Assembly (NCBI RefSeq): GCF_022538055.1 | Contig: NZ_JAKZAM010000007.1 | Location: forward strand, 107,657-171,656 | Length of the DNA stretch: 64,000 nt | Direction: 5' to 3' | From: Cognataquiflexum nitidum | GTDB lineage: Bacteria > Bacteroidota > Bacteroidia > Cytophagales > Cyclobacteriaceae | In this document: positions 19,325-28,984 of the stretch, in pieces | Layout: each line of letters opens with the position of its first letter | How positions within the stretch are numbered: position 1 is the stretch's first letter | Program-made: the position numbers and the translations under genes | The notes under the pieces: model-generated | What the model saw: the letters and a program-made list of their open reading frames with translations, nothing else | What the model was told of the DNA's origin: nothing | Databases searched by the model: none

Positions 19325-20767
19325 TTGAGAAAATTATCATTACTTTCATTTATAAGTCAAGTTGCAGGCTTTTCTTTTTACTTTTTAACCACATTCATTT
19401 TAATCCGTTTGGTGGGGAAAAATGAATTTGGGATATTCCAGAAATTCAATTTATTTCTGACCACAGCTTTACCTTTCTTTGGGTTCACCCTAGTTTCAAG
19501 TCTTTATTATTTTCACAGTATTTACAAGAGTCAATTAGAAAAAAGTAATCTTTTCAATCAAACCTTTTTTTTACTATCATTATCTGGTGTTTTATTTTCT
19601 ATTTTATTTTTTCTAAATAAAGAGGATTTAATGTGGTATTTGAATCTTGAAGAATTAGGAGCTTTGCCGGATTTAATTTTTTTAACCATTTTGTTTTATA
19701 TCAATAGCAGTATTTGTGATAATATTTTTTTGCTGGACAATAATAAATTAGGTGTATTAGTTTTCATTCCTTTTGAAAAATTTTTATTCTTAGCAGTTAT
19801 CTTAATTTCTTTTTTTTTTAAGAATGATTTTAACGATGTTTTCTATGGGTTTCTAATTTTCTCTTTCTTGAAGTTTCTCTTTACTTTTTACTATTTAATC
19901 CGAAATCATGGTCTTCTTAAATTTAGGATAAACCTTAATTCCATTAAAAAACAAGCATATTATTGCATTCCGTTTTATTTGGGAAATATCATCTATATAG
20001 TATCTATCAAGTTTGATAAGTTTCTTTTGAACCAATTTATTTCTCCCAATGAATATGCAATTTATACTGTTTCATTTTTGAGTATACCTTTTTTAGCAAA
20101 TGCATATAGCTCAGTTAATAATGTTGTACTTCCTGAATTCACAGCTTTGATTCAAGAAAGAAAATATGAAAAAATCAAAGAATTATACCAAAATGTAGTA
20201 TTAAAGACAGGATCGGTGGCGATCCCCCTACTTTTCTTTTTCTTTTGTTTTAGTAAATATTTTATTGAGTTAATATTCACTAGTTCATACCTAGAGGGGG
20301 ATTTATACTATCGAATTGGTTTATTTTCATTTCTAGCCTTATTAACCTCATATGGTTTAGTTTTACGTGCAGCCCATAAAACAAAAACAATTTTTATGAT
20401 TAATTTAATTTCGGCAATAATTTCAGTTGTATTGGGTTATGTAATTATACCTAAGTTTCTGTTGTTAGGGGCAGCAATAACTTCAGTTATAGCTGTTTTT
20501 TTACCAGGTCTCCTGCAATTAATTTTTGAAATTAGGTATTTGAAATTCAATTTTTTCAATTTTTTTCCAGTCAATAATTTCTTAATTGTAATTGCTTTGT
20601 CATTCCTTATTTTTCCAATCTACTTTCTTGGAGTTAATATTTTGCCAGATAATCATGCCTTGACTATAATTACTGGTATGGTTTATTTTCCAATTGTTTT
20701 TTCCATTCTTTTTAAGTTAGGATTCCTCCCTTACAGGGATGTTTTTCAAAAACTTTTGAAAAAATGA
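19325..20767 (+). CDS. wzx: Wzx-type polysaccharide flippase
   Basis: A multi-span membrane protein predicted to flip lipid-linked repeat units across the inner membrane. The 480 residues hold about 12-14 hydrophobic segments and the family-typical start LISQVAGF-like SFISQVAGFSFYF with LIRLVGKNEFGIFQ. The start must be TTG at 19325, because an in-frame TAA lies two codons upstream and no early ATG exists. The gene opens the strongly A+T-rich part of the cluster and overlaps the polymerase gene by 4 bp. Confidence 0.9.
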   Translation: MRKLSLLSFISQVAGFSFYFLTTFILIRLVGKNEFGIFQKFNLFLTTALPFFGFTLVSSLYYFHSIYKSQLEKSNLFNQTFFLLSLSGVLFSILFFLNKEDLMWYLNLEELGALPDLIFLTILFYINSSICDNIFLLDNNKLGVLVFIPFEKFLFLAVILISFFFKNDFNDVFYGFLIFSFLKFLFTFYYLIRNHGLLKFRINLNSIKKQAYYCIPFYLGNIIYIVSIKFDKFLLNQFISPNEYAIYTVSFLSIPFLANAYSSVNNVVLPEFTALIQERKYEKIKELYQNVVLKTGSVAIPLLFFFFCFSKYFIELIFTSSYLEGDLYYRIGLFSFLALLTSYGLVLRAAHKTKTIFMINLISAIISVVLGYVIIPKFLLLGAAITSVIAVFLPGLLQLIFEIRYLKFNFFNFFPVNNFLIVIALSFLIFPIYFLGVNILPDNHALTIITGMVYFPIVFSILFKLGFLPYRDVFQKLLKK

Positions 20768-22176
20768 ACAAGCAGTCTTACCCAATAATTTTTTCTGCAG
20801 TATTAGTCTTTTTTTTATTTTTCACATCATATTCCGGGCTTACGAAACAATTTTTGGGATTAACATTACTTGCAAGTTTTGTCTGTTTCATTTTTAATTG
20901 TAAAAAAATTGTTCTTCTTTTTTTAGTATTGATTCCCACAAATGATATTTTTTCAAAGGAAGAATTTCTATTCTCCATTTTTGGCTTAAAGCAAATTCTT
21001 GGAATTTTTGTTGTATTATACTACTTCAGAAATTACAGAATTATATCAAAAAATCTTGAAATTATTAAATTAAATGATAGACTCAGGAAAGTCTTTTTTT
21101 CATTTGAATCTCTAATTTTATTATTAATTCTTTATTTCAATTACACCTATTTCAAAAATGCTTTTTTTGGCTTACATGATTTTGATATAAATACTGCAAC
21201 TCTTAAATCAATAAACATGACAGGCCATTTGTTAGCTTGTCTTTTTTCTTTAAGAATAGCTTTTACTTCAATCTCAACAATTGAGATTAATAGGTCAATG
21301 ATTTGTTCGATTTTGGTTATGATTACTTTTTCATTTTTTAGCCCAATATTACCTTATCTTGGGTTTAGATCTTTGGGTACCGAAAAAACTGAATTTGAAA
21401 ATATTGGATTTGAAAGGTTTACAGGAATTATTGCAGATGGAGACTCAAATACCTTAAGTGTTTATCTATGCATTACTATAGGGATTTGCTTTTTATTCTT
21501 TTCTTATTTTAGGAAAAAATTTACTGTAGTTTTGTTAATACCGCTAACTATTTTGGTTGGAGTTACAGGGAGTCGCACTGGAATTTTATCGTTATTTATA
21601 GTCATTTTCATTTTTTATTTTTTTATTAGAAATAGGAATAGTAAAAAATCAAAAATTATTTTTTTGTTTTTTATCCCAATTGTAATTTTAATTTCTTTTC
21701 CATTTTTTGACTTAATACTAAATAGATTTTTGCTCATTGGCGATCAATTTAATTTGGAAACAAGTTCAAATAGAATTGGTAAATGGCTAATGTATTTTAA
21801 TTTTTTTCTTGACAATAAAATTACCTTCTTGACAGGATCACAAAAGGAATTGTTAATTACATGGGATGAAAAGTATTATTCTGCCCACAATGCTTTTATT
21901 ACCATGATCTATAATGGGGGACTTATTTTTTCTATTTTGATCTATTATGCTTTTGTCAAAATTATTTGGATTTCAATTAGACATAAATTTTATGACCTCT
22001 TAATTGTAGTGGTTCCATCCTTTGTGTTGATAAATACTGTCAGCGATTTGGGTATAATATATCCTATGTTGTTATATTCAATGGTTTTAGTAAAAAATAG
22101 ATTTGGTTATGAATTATATAATTCTTTAATTTTTAAAAAGATTGCTCTAGAGTCAAGGGGAATAGTCCAAATTTAA
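20764..22176 (+). CDS. wzy: O-antigen polymerase/ligase-like membrane protein (Wzy)
   Basis: A 470-residue protein with about 11-12 membrane segments, predicted to polymerise repeat units in the periplasm. Support comes from the overall topology, a large periplasmic loop around residues 290-370, and the VTGSRTGILSLF motif typical of the Wzy_C/O-antigen ligase superfamily. The 4-bp overlap with wzx fits a Wzx/Wzy pathway. Wzy sequences are highly divergent, so the call depends on topology plus context. Codons are very A+T-rich. Confidence 0.85.
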   Translation: MNKQSYPIIFSAVLVFFLFFTSYSGLTKQFLGLTLLASFVCFIFNCKKIVLLFLVLIPTNDIFSKEEFLFSIFGLKQILGIFVVLYYFRNYRIISKNLEIIKLNDRLRKVFFSFESLILLLILYFNYTYFKNAFFGLHDFDINTATLKSINMTGHLLACLFSLRIAFTSISTIEINRSMICSILVMITFSFFSPILPYLGFRSLGTEKTEFENIGFERFTGIIADGDSNTLSVYLCITIGICFLFFSYFRKKFTVVLLIPLTILVGVTGSRTGILSLFIVIFIFYFFIRNRNSKKSKIIFLFFIPIVILISFPFFDLILNRFLLIGDQFNLETSSNRIGKWLMYFNFFLDNKITFLTGSQKELLITWDEKYYSAHNAFITMIYNGGLIFSILIYYAFVKIIWISIRHKFYDLLIVVVPSFVLINTVSDLGIIYPMLLYSMVLVKNRFGYELYNSLIFKKIALESRGIVQI

Positions 22177-22182
22177 AGCTTT

Positions 22183-23268
22183 ATGGAATATGTTTTTATC
22201 TGTGGAAATCTTTACCCATTCCAAGTTGGCGGAATGGAAGTTTTTAATCATTACTTAATAAGAGAATTAAAAAAGACACAAAACCTAAAAATAATTTCAC
22301 ACCAAAATAGGCCTGATTTTTTTTCAAAAGACGAATTTGCTAGAGTTAAAACTTTCTTTCCTCACGGACTTTTTTTTTCAATTTTTATTTTTTTTAAATT
22401 TTTGATAAAAAAAAGTCCAAATCAGAGAGTTGTAGTAAGTTTTTCAAAAGCACATTGGATTAATTGGCTTCCCTATATTTTGTTAAAGAAAATTGTCAAC
22501 CTAAAGTACATTGTTATCATTCATTCGGGTGATTTAGGAAGTTGGGGCAATATTCCTATTCAAAATCAATTGATGCAAAATTCCTATAAAGTTTTTGGAG
22601 TCTCAAATGAGATATGTGATTATTATGTAAGGCTCACCGGTTCAAACATATATTACCTTCCTCCTTTAATTCCTTTTGAAGATGTTAAACTTGATAAGTT
22701 TGAATCAAGGGAATTTTTAAATCTCCCTGTTGAAAACAAAATTATTTTAATAGTGGGATCGTTAAAGCCACTTAAAAATCCCGAGACCATTATTCAATCT
22801 TTTGAATTGTTAGGGAAAGATTTTATAAAAAAAGAGTGTTTGAATGTAGTAGTTGTTGGAGACGGGGAAATGAATGGAAAATTGAGGTTAATGGTAAAAA
22901 AAATTGATATGGAGGAAAATTTCTTTTTTGCCGGGATTCAGCCAAGAGAATTAATTCCATATTATTATCAATCTGCGGATTTATTTTTAATAAGTTCAGA
23001 ATACGAAGGAAGGCCATTAGCACTTTTGGAAGCATTGAAATATCCTCTTGAAATAATTGGATCTGATGCTGATGGAGTTAAATCAATTCTTGAGAGATTT
23101 GATGGAAACATTTTTACTAAAAATGATCCAGAATCTTTGGCAAAATTATTAAAAAAGATATTTACTGATCCAGATTACAGCCCGAAATTCAAAGAAGCCA
23201 ATAAATATTTTAAAGAAAATTTTGACTATAAAGTATTTTTAAATGAATTTTTAAAATTGACTGAATAG
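22183..23268 (+). CDS. GT4-family glycosyltransferase 1
   Basis: A 361-residue cytoplasmic GT-B fold glycosyltransferase of family 4 that would add one sugar to the lipid-linked repeat unit. Evidence is the N-terminal acceptor domain with glycine loop FQVGGMEVFNHYL, the donor-domain start IILIVGSLKPLKNPETII and the E-x7-E motif in SEYEGRPLALLEAL (about residues 276-290). It begins 6 bp after wzy. Donor and linkage cannot be told from sequence. Confidence 0.92.
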   Translation: MEYVFICGNLYPFQVGGMEVFNHYLIRELKKTQNLKIISHQNRPDFFSKDEFARVKTFFPHGLFFSIFIFFKFLIKKSPNQRVVVSFSKAHWINWLPYILLKKIVNLKYIVIIHSGDLGSWGNIPIQNQLMQNSYKVFGVSNEICDYYVRLTGSNIYYLPPLIPFEDVKLDKFESREFLNLPVENKIILIVGSLKPLKNPETIIQSFELLGKDFIKKECLNVVVVGDGEMNGKLRLMVKKIDMEENFFFAGIQPRELIPYYYQSADLFLISSEYEGRPLALLEALKYPLEIIGSDADGVKSILERFDGNIFTKNDPESLAKLLKKIFTDPDYSPKFKEANKYFKENFDYKVFLNEFLKLTE

Positions 23269-23287
23269 TATAAACGAGAACCCTCCC

Positions 23288-24367
23288 ATGTTTTTTAAAC
23301 CTAAAAAAGAGGTTGTAATTATTTCCAATACACTTTTGAGAGGTGGAGCTGAAAAACAGTGCATACTTTTATCAAATTTTTTAGCAACAGAATATAATGT
23401 AAAATTGATTATATATTATGGTGAACAGATTGATCAAGTCTTTTTAGACCTTATTGATTCAAGATCAATTGAAATAGTCTTTTTAAAAGGGAATTTTATT
23501 AAAAAGGTATTTACTATATTCAAAACTATAGATAAAACTAGAACTTTTGCCCTTATATCATTTCTTCTTACTTCCAATTTTCTTGTAGGGATCCTTGGCA
23601 CTTTGTTAAATATAAAAAATCGAATTGGAGGAATTAGAACTGATTCAATTAAGGGATGGAAATGGTATTTTCAATTAACAATCCATAAGTATTTTACCAC
23701 GCATACTGTGTTCAACAACCATTCTGCATTTAATGATTTTACCAAAAAAGGCTTTAGAGTAGAGAAATCTTCTGTTATCTACAATGGAGTTGAAAAAAGA
23801 AATTTTTACCTACCAAAAGAATTTATAAATGAAAAAGTGACAATTATTTCTGTTTCAAGGTTTGTCAAGGAAAAGGATATTTTCACTGCTTTGGAAGCCG
23901 TTTTTTTAATTAAAAAAAGAATGGGAAATAAATCATTTAGATACCAATTAATCGGGTATGGGGAATTAGAAAAAGAAATTGCTTCAAAAATAAATGAATT
24001 AGATTTAAGCGGTGAAGTTAGTTTAATTGTTAATCCTCATGATATTAATTATTATTACCAAACAGCGGATATTTTTTTAAGCTCCTCCATAAATGAAGGA
24101 TTGTCAAATACTATTTTAGAAGCAATGAACTTTGGTTTACCGATAATAGCTACAAATGTAGGTGACAATAGGAAAATTATAAATAATGAAAGAAATGGAT
24201 TTATATGTAATTCAGGAGATTATGAAGCCATTTGTGATTCTATTTGTTTTTTGATTGAGAATAAAAGTTTGATTTTTAAAATGGGGTTGGACAGTAAAAA
24301 AATAATTGAGGATGAATTTTCAATAGAAAAAATGGGGTTAAGTTTTAGTAAGTTGATAAATAGTTAA
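23288..24367 (+). CDS. GT4-family glycosyltransferase 2
   Basis: A 359-residue GT-B glycosyltransferase. It has the glycine loop LLRGGAEKQC near residue 18, the donor-domain start VTIISVSRFVKEKDIFTALE, and the E-x7-E motif in SINEGLSNTILEAMNFGLP. It is similar in build to its neighbours but clearly diverged, so it is not a recent duplicate. Same A+T-rich codon usage as wzx and wzy; donor sugar unknown. Confidence 0.92.
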   Translation: MFFKPKKEVVIISNTLLRGGAEKQCILLSNFLATEYNVKLIIYYGEQIDQVFLDLIDSRSIEIVFLKGNFIKKVFTIFKTIDKTRTFALISFLLTSNFLVGILGTLLNIKNRIGGIRTDSIKGWKWYFQLTIHKYFTTHTVFNNHSAFNDFTKKGFRVEKSSVIYNGVEKRNFYLPKEFINEKVTIISVSRFVKEKDIFTALEAVFLIKKRMGNKSFRYQLIGYGELEKEIASKINELDLSGEVSLIVNPHDINYYYQTADIFLSSSINEGLSNTILEAMNFGLPIIATNVGDNRKIINNERNGFICNSGDYEAICDSICFLIENKSLIFKMGLDSKKIIEDEFSIEKMGLSFSKLINS

Positions 24368-24368
24368 A

Positions 24369-25475
24369 TTGAAAAAAAAAATCGCTGTTATTGGGCTTAA
24401 AGGTTTACCTGCTTTGGGAGGTGCGTCAACTGTTGGGGAAAACATTATTAAAAATCTTAAGAATGATTATGAATTTGAGGTTCTTTCAATATCAAATTAT
24501 GCAAGTGAAAAAAATATATATAACATAAAGCAAACCATATTTAAATCTATTTCAAATTCAAAAATAAACATTGGTTATTACTACGTACGATGTTTAATAT
24601 ATGTTTTATTTCAGAAAAAATTTGACCTTATCCATCTACATCATTCGGAAAGCGGTTTTATTACCCCTTTTCTTCGTTTAAGGTATAAAGTAGTTACTAC
24701 ATATCATGGAATGTTTTTAAATGGATATAAGGACCCAAAATTTTCATCTTTGGTCAATTATTTTTTTAGATTTTCACAATTTCTAAACATCAAGTTTTCA
24801 AATGTTAATGTTTCAGTGTCTTCACAAGATTTATTGTATTTGAAATCCAAAAATAAACATGGATTAGCAAGGTATATTTCTAATGGTGTTGATACATTTT
24901 TATCAAATTCCAATAATTCTTCATTAGGCTATGTTTGCTTTGCTGCCAATCGGATTTATGAAATCAAAGGGTTACATATTTTAATCGATGCAATTAAAAT
25001 TGCCAATTTTCAGAAAAAAGTAATAGTTATAGGAGAATTAAATCATGTGCCAAAATACAAAAAGAAAATTTTAGAAAGTTTAGAAGGATTGGAAATTGAA
25101 TTTTTAGGATTAGTAAGATCAAAATCAGAATTATTTAAAATCATAAAGGGTTCTGATTTTTTTGTTTTTCCCTCCATAAAAGAGAGTATGTCTATGATGT
25201 TGTTAGAGGTAGCATCATTAAAAATTCCTGTTATTGCAAGTGATATCCCTGAGAATAAATGCCTATTTGAAGAAGATGAAATTTTTTATTTTGAATCTAA
25301 TAGTCCGGACTCATTATCTAAAAAACTTTTGTTTCTCAATTCAAATTTAGAGTTAGGTAAGATATATGCGGAAAGAGCCTTTCAAAAAGTAGAAAAAGAT
25401 TTTTCGTGGCAAAGAATCGCGTCAGAATATTCCAAAATTTATGATTATTTATTACGCATACGAATAAATAAATAA
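24369..25475 (+). CDS. GT4-family glycosyltransferase 3
   Basis: A 368-residue GT-B glycosyltransferase starting at TTG 24369 (LKKKIAVIGLKGLPALGGAS), one base after the previous stop. The LKGLPALGGASTVGENI loop resembles WcaC/rhamnosyl-type family-4 enzymes. The donor domain shows CFAANRIYEIKGLHILIDAI and a weaker E-x7-E motif (SIKESMSMMLLEVASLKIP, with Glu at both ends). Last gene of the A+T-rich block. No ATG is available near the N-terminus, so TTG is needed. Confidence 0.9.
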   Translation: MKKKIAVIGLKGLPALGGASTVGENIIKNLKNDYEFEVLSISNYASEKNIYNIKQTIFKSISNSKINIGYYYVRCLIYVLFQKKFDLIHLHHSESGFITPFLRLRYKVVTTYHGMFLNGYKDPKFSSLVNYFFRFSQFLNIKFSNVNVSVSSQDLLYLKSKNKHGLARYISNGVDTFLSNSNNSSLGYVCFAANRIYEIKGLHILIDAIKIANFQKKVIVIGELNHVPKYKKKILESLEGLEIEFLGLVRSKSELFKIIKGSDFFVFPSIKESMSMMLLEVASLKIPVIASDIPENKCLFEEDEIFYFESNSPDSLSKKLLFLNSNLELGKIYAERAFQKVEKDFSWQRIASEYSKIYDYLLRIRINK

Positions 25476-25533
25476 TTAGGTCATCTCTTTAGTAAACTGA
25501 AATTTATTTTCTAGAAAAAAAATTTTAAAACTT

Positions 25534-27570
25534 ATGTGCGGCATCTTTGGACTTTTTGTAAAACCCGAATCCGGAATTTCGGATAGGGAGATCAGGAAAC
25601 TGACTTCAAAACTTGCATTGATGAGTGAGTCGCGAGGAAAGGATTCTTCAGGAATGGCTTTTGTGGACCACTTGTCCAAGAAGGTGGAGGTAACAAAAGG
25701 AGACGTAAGGATTAGGAAACTGCTAACCACCTCCCAAGTCAAGTCCTCTCTCTCAGATTCTTTGGAGCGGTATAAGAGCAGTAAATGCTCTTTTTTGGTT
25801 TTTGGCCATGCGAGACTGGTAACCAATGGCTCTCAGTTGCAAACTGAAAACAACCAACCTGTGATCAAAAACGGTAATTTTTTGATCCACAATGGCATCA
25901 TTGTCAATGCTGATTCACTATGGGAAAAATTTGCCCACATGAAACGGGAATTCAAAATAGACTCAGAGGTCATCCTAAGTCTTTTGGATAGTACCATTTC
26001 CAAAACCCAGGTTGATTTGGGAAGGGCAATAAAAAACACCTTGTCCCAATTGGAAGGGACTTATTCTATCATGGCATTTTTTCCCGGAATTGACAAATTC
26101 CTTATTGCTACCAATAACGGTTCCTTGTATTTCCTGAGTGACAATAAAAATTACCTGTTCTTTGGTTCAGAAATACAGTATTTGCAGGAATTAAGGGATT
26201 CATTCCAGAAAGGAAATTTGAATGAAACTACAGTGATTTCAAAAGTGTACCCCAATCAGGCTTTTTGGTTTGATCCTTTAAAAATGGAATTAAAGGAGAT
26301 TGGAGTGGAGAGAACTGAGCTAATTGAAGCGAAATCAGAAAATGACCATTCGTATACAGTTCAGATTTCTTCCATCAAAAACACCGGGTTTGGGAATGAA
26401 ATCGTGATTGAGCCTGAGATAAATTTTAACCGAAATAAGGAAAAACATCTTTTCAGTCTTTTGGAGAATCAGTCGGAAAAGATCGAAAAACTGAAAAGAT
26501 GTACAAAATGTATCCTGCCTGAAACCTTTCCATTTATCTCATTTGACCATGAAGGGGTATGTAACTATTGCCGGAATTACAAACCAAAATCCCCGCCAAA
26601 GAACTTGGATGGTTTGAAGCAACTTATTGAGCCCTATCGTAAAAGTTTGTCAAAATCTGATTGCATAGTGCCTTTCAGTGGAGGTAGAGACAGTACATTT
26701 GCACTGCATCTTGTCAAGAATGAGCTTGGTCTAAATCCAATTGCTTTCACTTATGATTGGGGAATGGTCACCGATCTGGCAAGAAGGAATATTTCAAGGG
26801 TTTGCGGTAAACTCGGTGTGGAGAATGTGGTCGTCGCTGCGGATATCCAATGGAAACGCCAAAATATCAGAAAGAATATAGAAGCTTGGTTGCGAAAACC
26901 TGCTTTGGGTATGGTTCCCCTCTTTATGGCCGGGGATAAATATTTTTTTTATTATACCGACAGACTCAAAAAACAGACAGGGATCGATTTGAATATTTGG
27001 GGAGTCAATTACCTGGAAAACACTGATTTCAAAACAGGATTTGCAGGATTGAAACCTGAATTTGAGAAAGAGAGGATTTTTTCTCTTTCTATCAGTAACA
27101 AGTTAAAGCTCTTTGGATATATCGGAAAGGAAATGCTGTTAAATCCTGCTTACTTAAACCAATCAGTATGGGATAGTTTGGGATCATTTGCAGTGAGGTA
27201 TGTAGCTCCCAAAAGGGATTACTTTCAGTTATTTGATTATTATCCTTGGGATGAGGATGAAGTCAATAATTTGATTTTATCTGAATACAATTGGGAAAAA
27301 TCTCCGGATACCGATTCAACTTGGAGAATAGGCGATGGAACAGCAGGATTTTATAACTATATATACTACACTGTAGCGGGATTTTCTGAGGTGGACACCT
27401 TTCGCAGCAACCAAATCAGAGAAGGAATGATCAGCAGGGAAATGGGCTTAAATTTGGCAAAGGCCGAAAACATACCCCGTTTTGAAACCATCCGTTGGTA
27501 CCTCGAAATCATCGGGATAGATTTTCAGGATGCCATCAAAAAAATCAACATGATTCCAAGGCATTATTAA
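25534..27570 (+). CDS. Class-II glutaminase fused to WbpG-like N-acetyl sugar amidotransferase
   Basis: A 678-residue bifunctional enzyme. Residues 1 to about 290 are a class-II (Ntn) glutamine amidotransferase domain: Cys2 of MCGIFGLF, RGKDSSGMAF, GHARLVTNG and the oxyanion HNGIIVN segment. The C-terminal half resembles the WbpG/PseA family: a putative zinc motif C323-x2-C326 ... C343-x2-C346, then the ATP pyrophosphatase P-loop VPFSGGRDST (about 378-387). The glutaminase should supply ammonia by channelling to the activated sugar, producing an amide or acetamidino group. In Pseudomonas, WbpG instead uses separate HisH2/HisF2 partners, which are absent here. Base composition returns to the genomic norm at this gene. 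Confidence 0.9.
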   Translation: MCGIFGLFVKPESGISDREIRKLTSKLALMSESRGKDSSGMAFVDHLSKKVEVTKGDVRIRKLLTTSQVKSSLSDSLERYKSSKCSFLVFGHARLVTNGSQLQTENNQPVIKNGNFLIHNGIIVNADSLWEKFAHMKREFKIDSEVILSLLDSTISKTQVDLGRAIKNTLSQLEGTYSIMAFFPGIDKFLIATNNGSLYFLSDNKNYLFFGSEIQYLQELRDSFQKGNLNETTVISKVYPNQAFWFDPLKMELKEIGVERTELIEAKSENDHSYTVQISSIKNTGFGNEIVIEPEINFNRNKEKHLFSLLENQSEKIEKLKRCTKCILPETFPFISFDHEGVCNYCRNYKPKSPPKNLDGLKQLIEPYRKSLSKSDCIVPFSGGRDSTFALHLVKNELGLNPIAFTYDWGMVTDLARRNISRVCGKLGVENVVVAADIQWKRQNIRKNIEAWLRKPALGMVPLFMAGDKYFFYYTDRLKKQTGIDLNIWGVNYLENTDFKTGFAGLKPEFEKERIFSLSISNKLKLFGYIGKEMLLNPAYLNQSVWDSLGSFAVRYVAPKRDYFQLFDYYPWDEDEVNNLILSEYNWEKSPDTDSTWRIGDGTAGFYNYIYYTVAGFSEVDTFRSNQIREGMISREMGLNLAKAENIPRFETIRWYLEIIGIDFQDAIKKINMIPRHY

Positions 27571-27644
27571 CATATTTTTCAATAACTTGTGCCTTAAATT
27601 TTTTTAAAAATAGCCATCGATAAATCAAATTTTCCGCAAGTTCA

Positions 27645-28727
27645 ATGAAATCATATAGTTCACTAGAAGAGGAGTTGTTCCATTTTTCAACCAATCGCGG
27701 AATAGGAAATATCCAAACAGATTTTTCTACTGAGGTATATGATTTTGTTAAAAAGCACAATTCCAATATTGATTTTAATTTTAGCTATCCAAAATACCAA
27801 AATGAACTGCTGGTTTTTGAAAGTAAGGTCCTTGTTTACTTAGAAAATCATCACTTGCTAAATAACCAAGAAGACTGTAATAATTTTTTTCGAGAGGCAA
27901 ACCTTATGCTTTGCCTTGGCGGTATGTTCATATGTTTTGTGGAAACTTATAAAAACCGGAAGACGCGAATTTTCCAAAAATATAATTCTCCTTGGAGTGG
28001 GGTTGTTTATACATGGGACACTCTACGGTATAGAGTCATGCCAAAAATACCCTTTACTGAAAAAATCTTCAATAAGGTCACAGGTGGAAAAGGGAAACTA
28101 ATGTCCGGAGTGGAAGCGCTAGGGAGGTTATATGCAGCAGGTTTTGAGCTGATCGAAGAGAAGGAAATTGGTGGCTACTTGTATTTCGCCGCTCGAAAAA
28201 TACAAAAGCCCATGAAAGTCACAAATGCGACCTATTGGCCTGTAGTCAAATTGAAGCGGATAGGAATAACAGGAAAAGAATTTAATGTATACAAATTGCG
28301 GACAATGTATCCCTATTCTGAGTTTCTCCAAGATATGGTATACCAAAAAAACAAACTGACTGATGGAGGTAAATTCAAGGATGATTTCAGGGTTTCACGG
28401 TTTGGTAAGTTACTGCGCAAAATATGGCTGGATGAGGTGCCTATGATATGGAATCTCCTTCGTGGAGATATCAAATTGGTAGGTGTCAGACCCCTTAGCA
28501 AGCAATATTTTAACCTATACCATGCTGAACTCAAACAAAAAAGAACCCAATATAAACCTGGATTGATCCCGCCTTATTTTGCAGACATGCCAAGTACCCT
28601 CGAAGAAATCATGGAATCCGAAATGCGCTATTTAAATGCGTATTCCATTTCGCCCATCTCCACTGATTTTAAGTATTTTTTCAAAATTTTTAAAAACATC
28701 TTGTTCAAAGGAGCAAGAAGTAGGTAG
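27645..28727 (+). CDS. Phosphoglycosyl transferase with unusual N-terminal domain
   Basis: Probably the enzyme that starts each repeat unit by placing a sugar phosphate on undecaprenyl phosphate. The C-terminal ~155 residues carry the bacterial sugar-transferase core: NVYKLRTMYP, the DDFRVSRFGKLLRK stretch, the catalytic pair D263-E264 in WLDEVPMIWNLLRGD, and LVGVRPLSK. The first ~200 residues are a different, mostly soluble domain (EANLMLCLGGMFICFVET, GVEALGRLYAAGFELI). The re-entrant membrane helix that normally precedes the core is not evident. It is the last gene of the cluster, 74 bp after the amidotransferase gene. Confidence 0.85.
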   Translation: MKSYSSLEEELFHFSTNRGIGNIQTDFSTEVYDFVKKHNSNIDFNFSYPKYQNELLVFESKVLVYLENHHLLNNQEDCNNFFREANLMLCLGGMFICFVETYKNRKTRIFQKYNSPWSGVVYTWDTLRYRVMPKIPFTEKIFNKVTGGKGKLMSGVEALGRLYAAGFELIEEKEIGGYLYFAARKIQKPMKVTNATYWPVVKLKRIGITGKEFNVYKLRTMYPYSEFLQDMVYQKNKLTDGGKFKDDFRVSRFGKLLRKIWLDEVPMIWNLLRGDIKLVGVRPLSKQYFNLYHAELKQKRTQYKPGLIPPYFADMPSTLEEIMESEMRYLNAYSISPISTDFKYFFKIFKNILFKGARSR

Positions 28728-28984
28728 GTCATGAGGCAGTCGCGGTGTTCATTCGCAGTGGTCAGTATTCCGTAAAATCAATCGCTGTTAGCAAGTTGGC
28801 AGTAGGTAGTTTCAGTGAAATGATCCGCGTGAGAAGCCGAGTTGGTACCAATCTTTCAATTTTGAAATCTTCCAATTTTCCCTTAACCTTTTAACTTTTA
28901 ATCTTCCCCAACTTTCTAATTTTTCAATTTATATATATCCGCCTTCTTACCAGTATAGGATTAATTACAGAATGTTCTCGGCAG

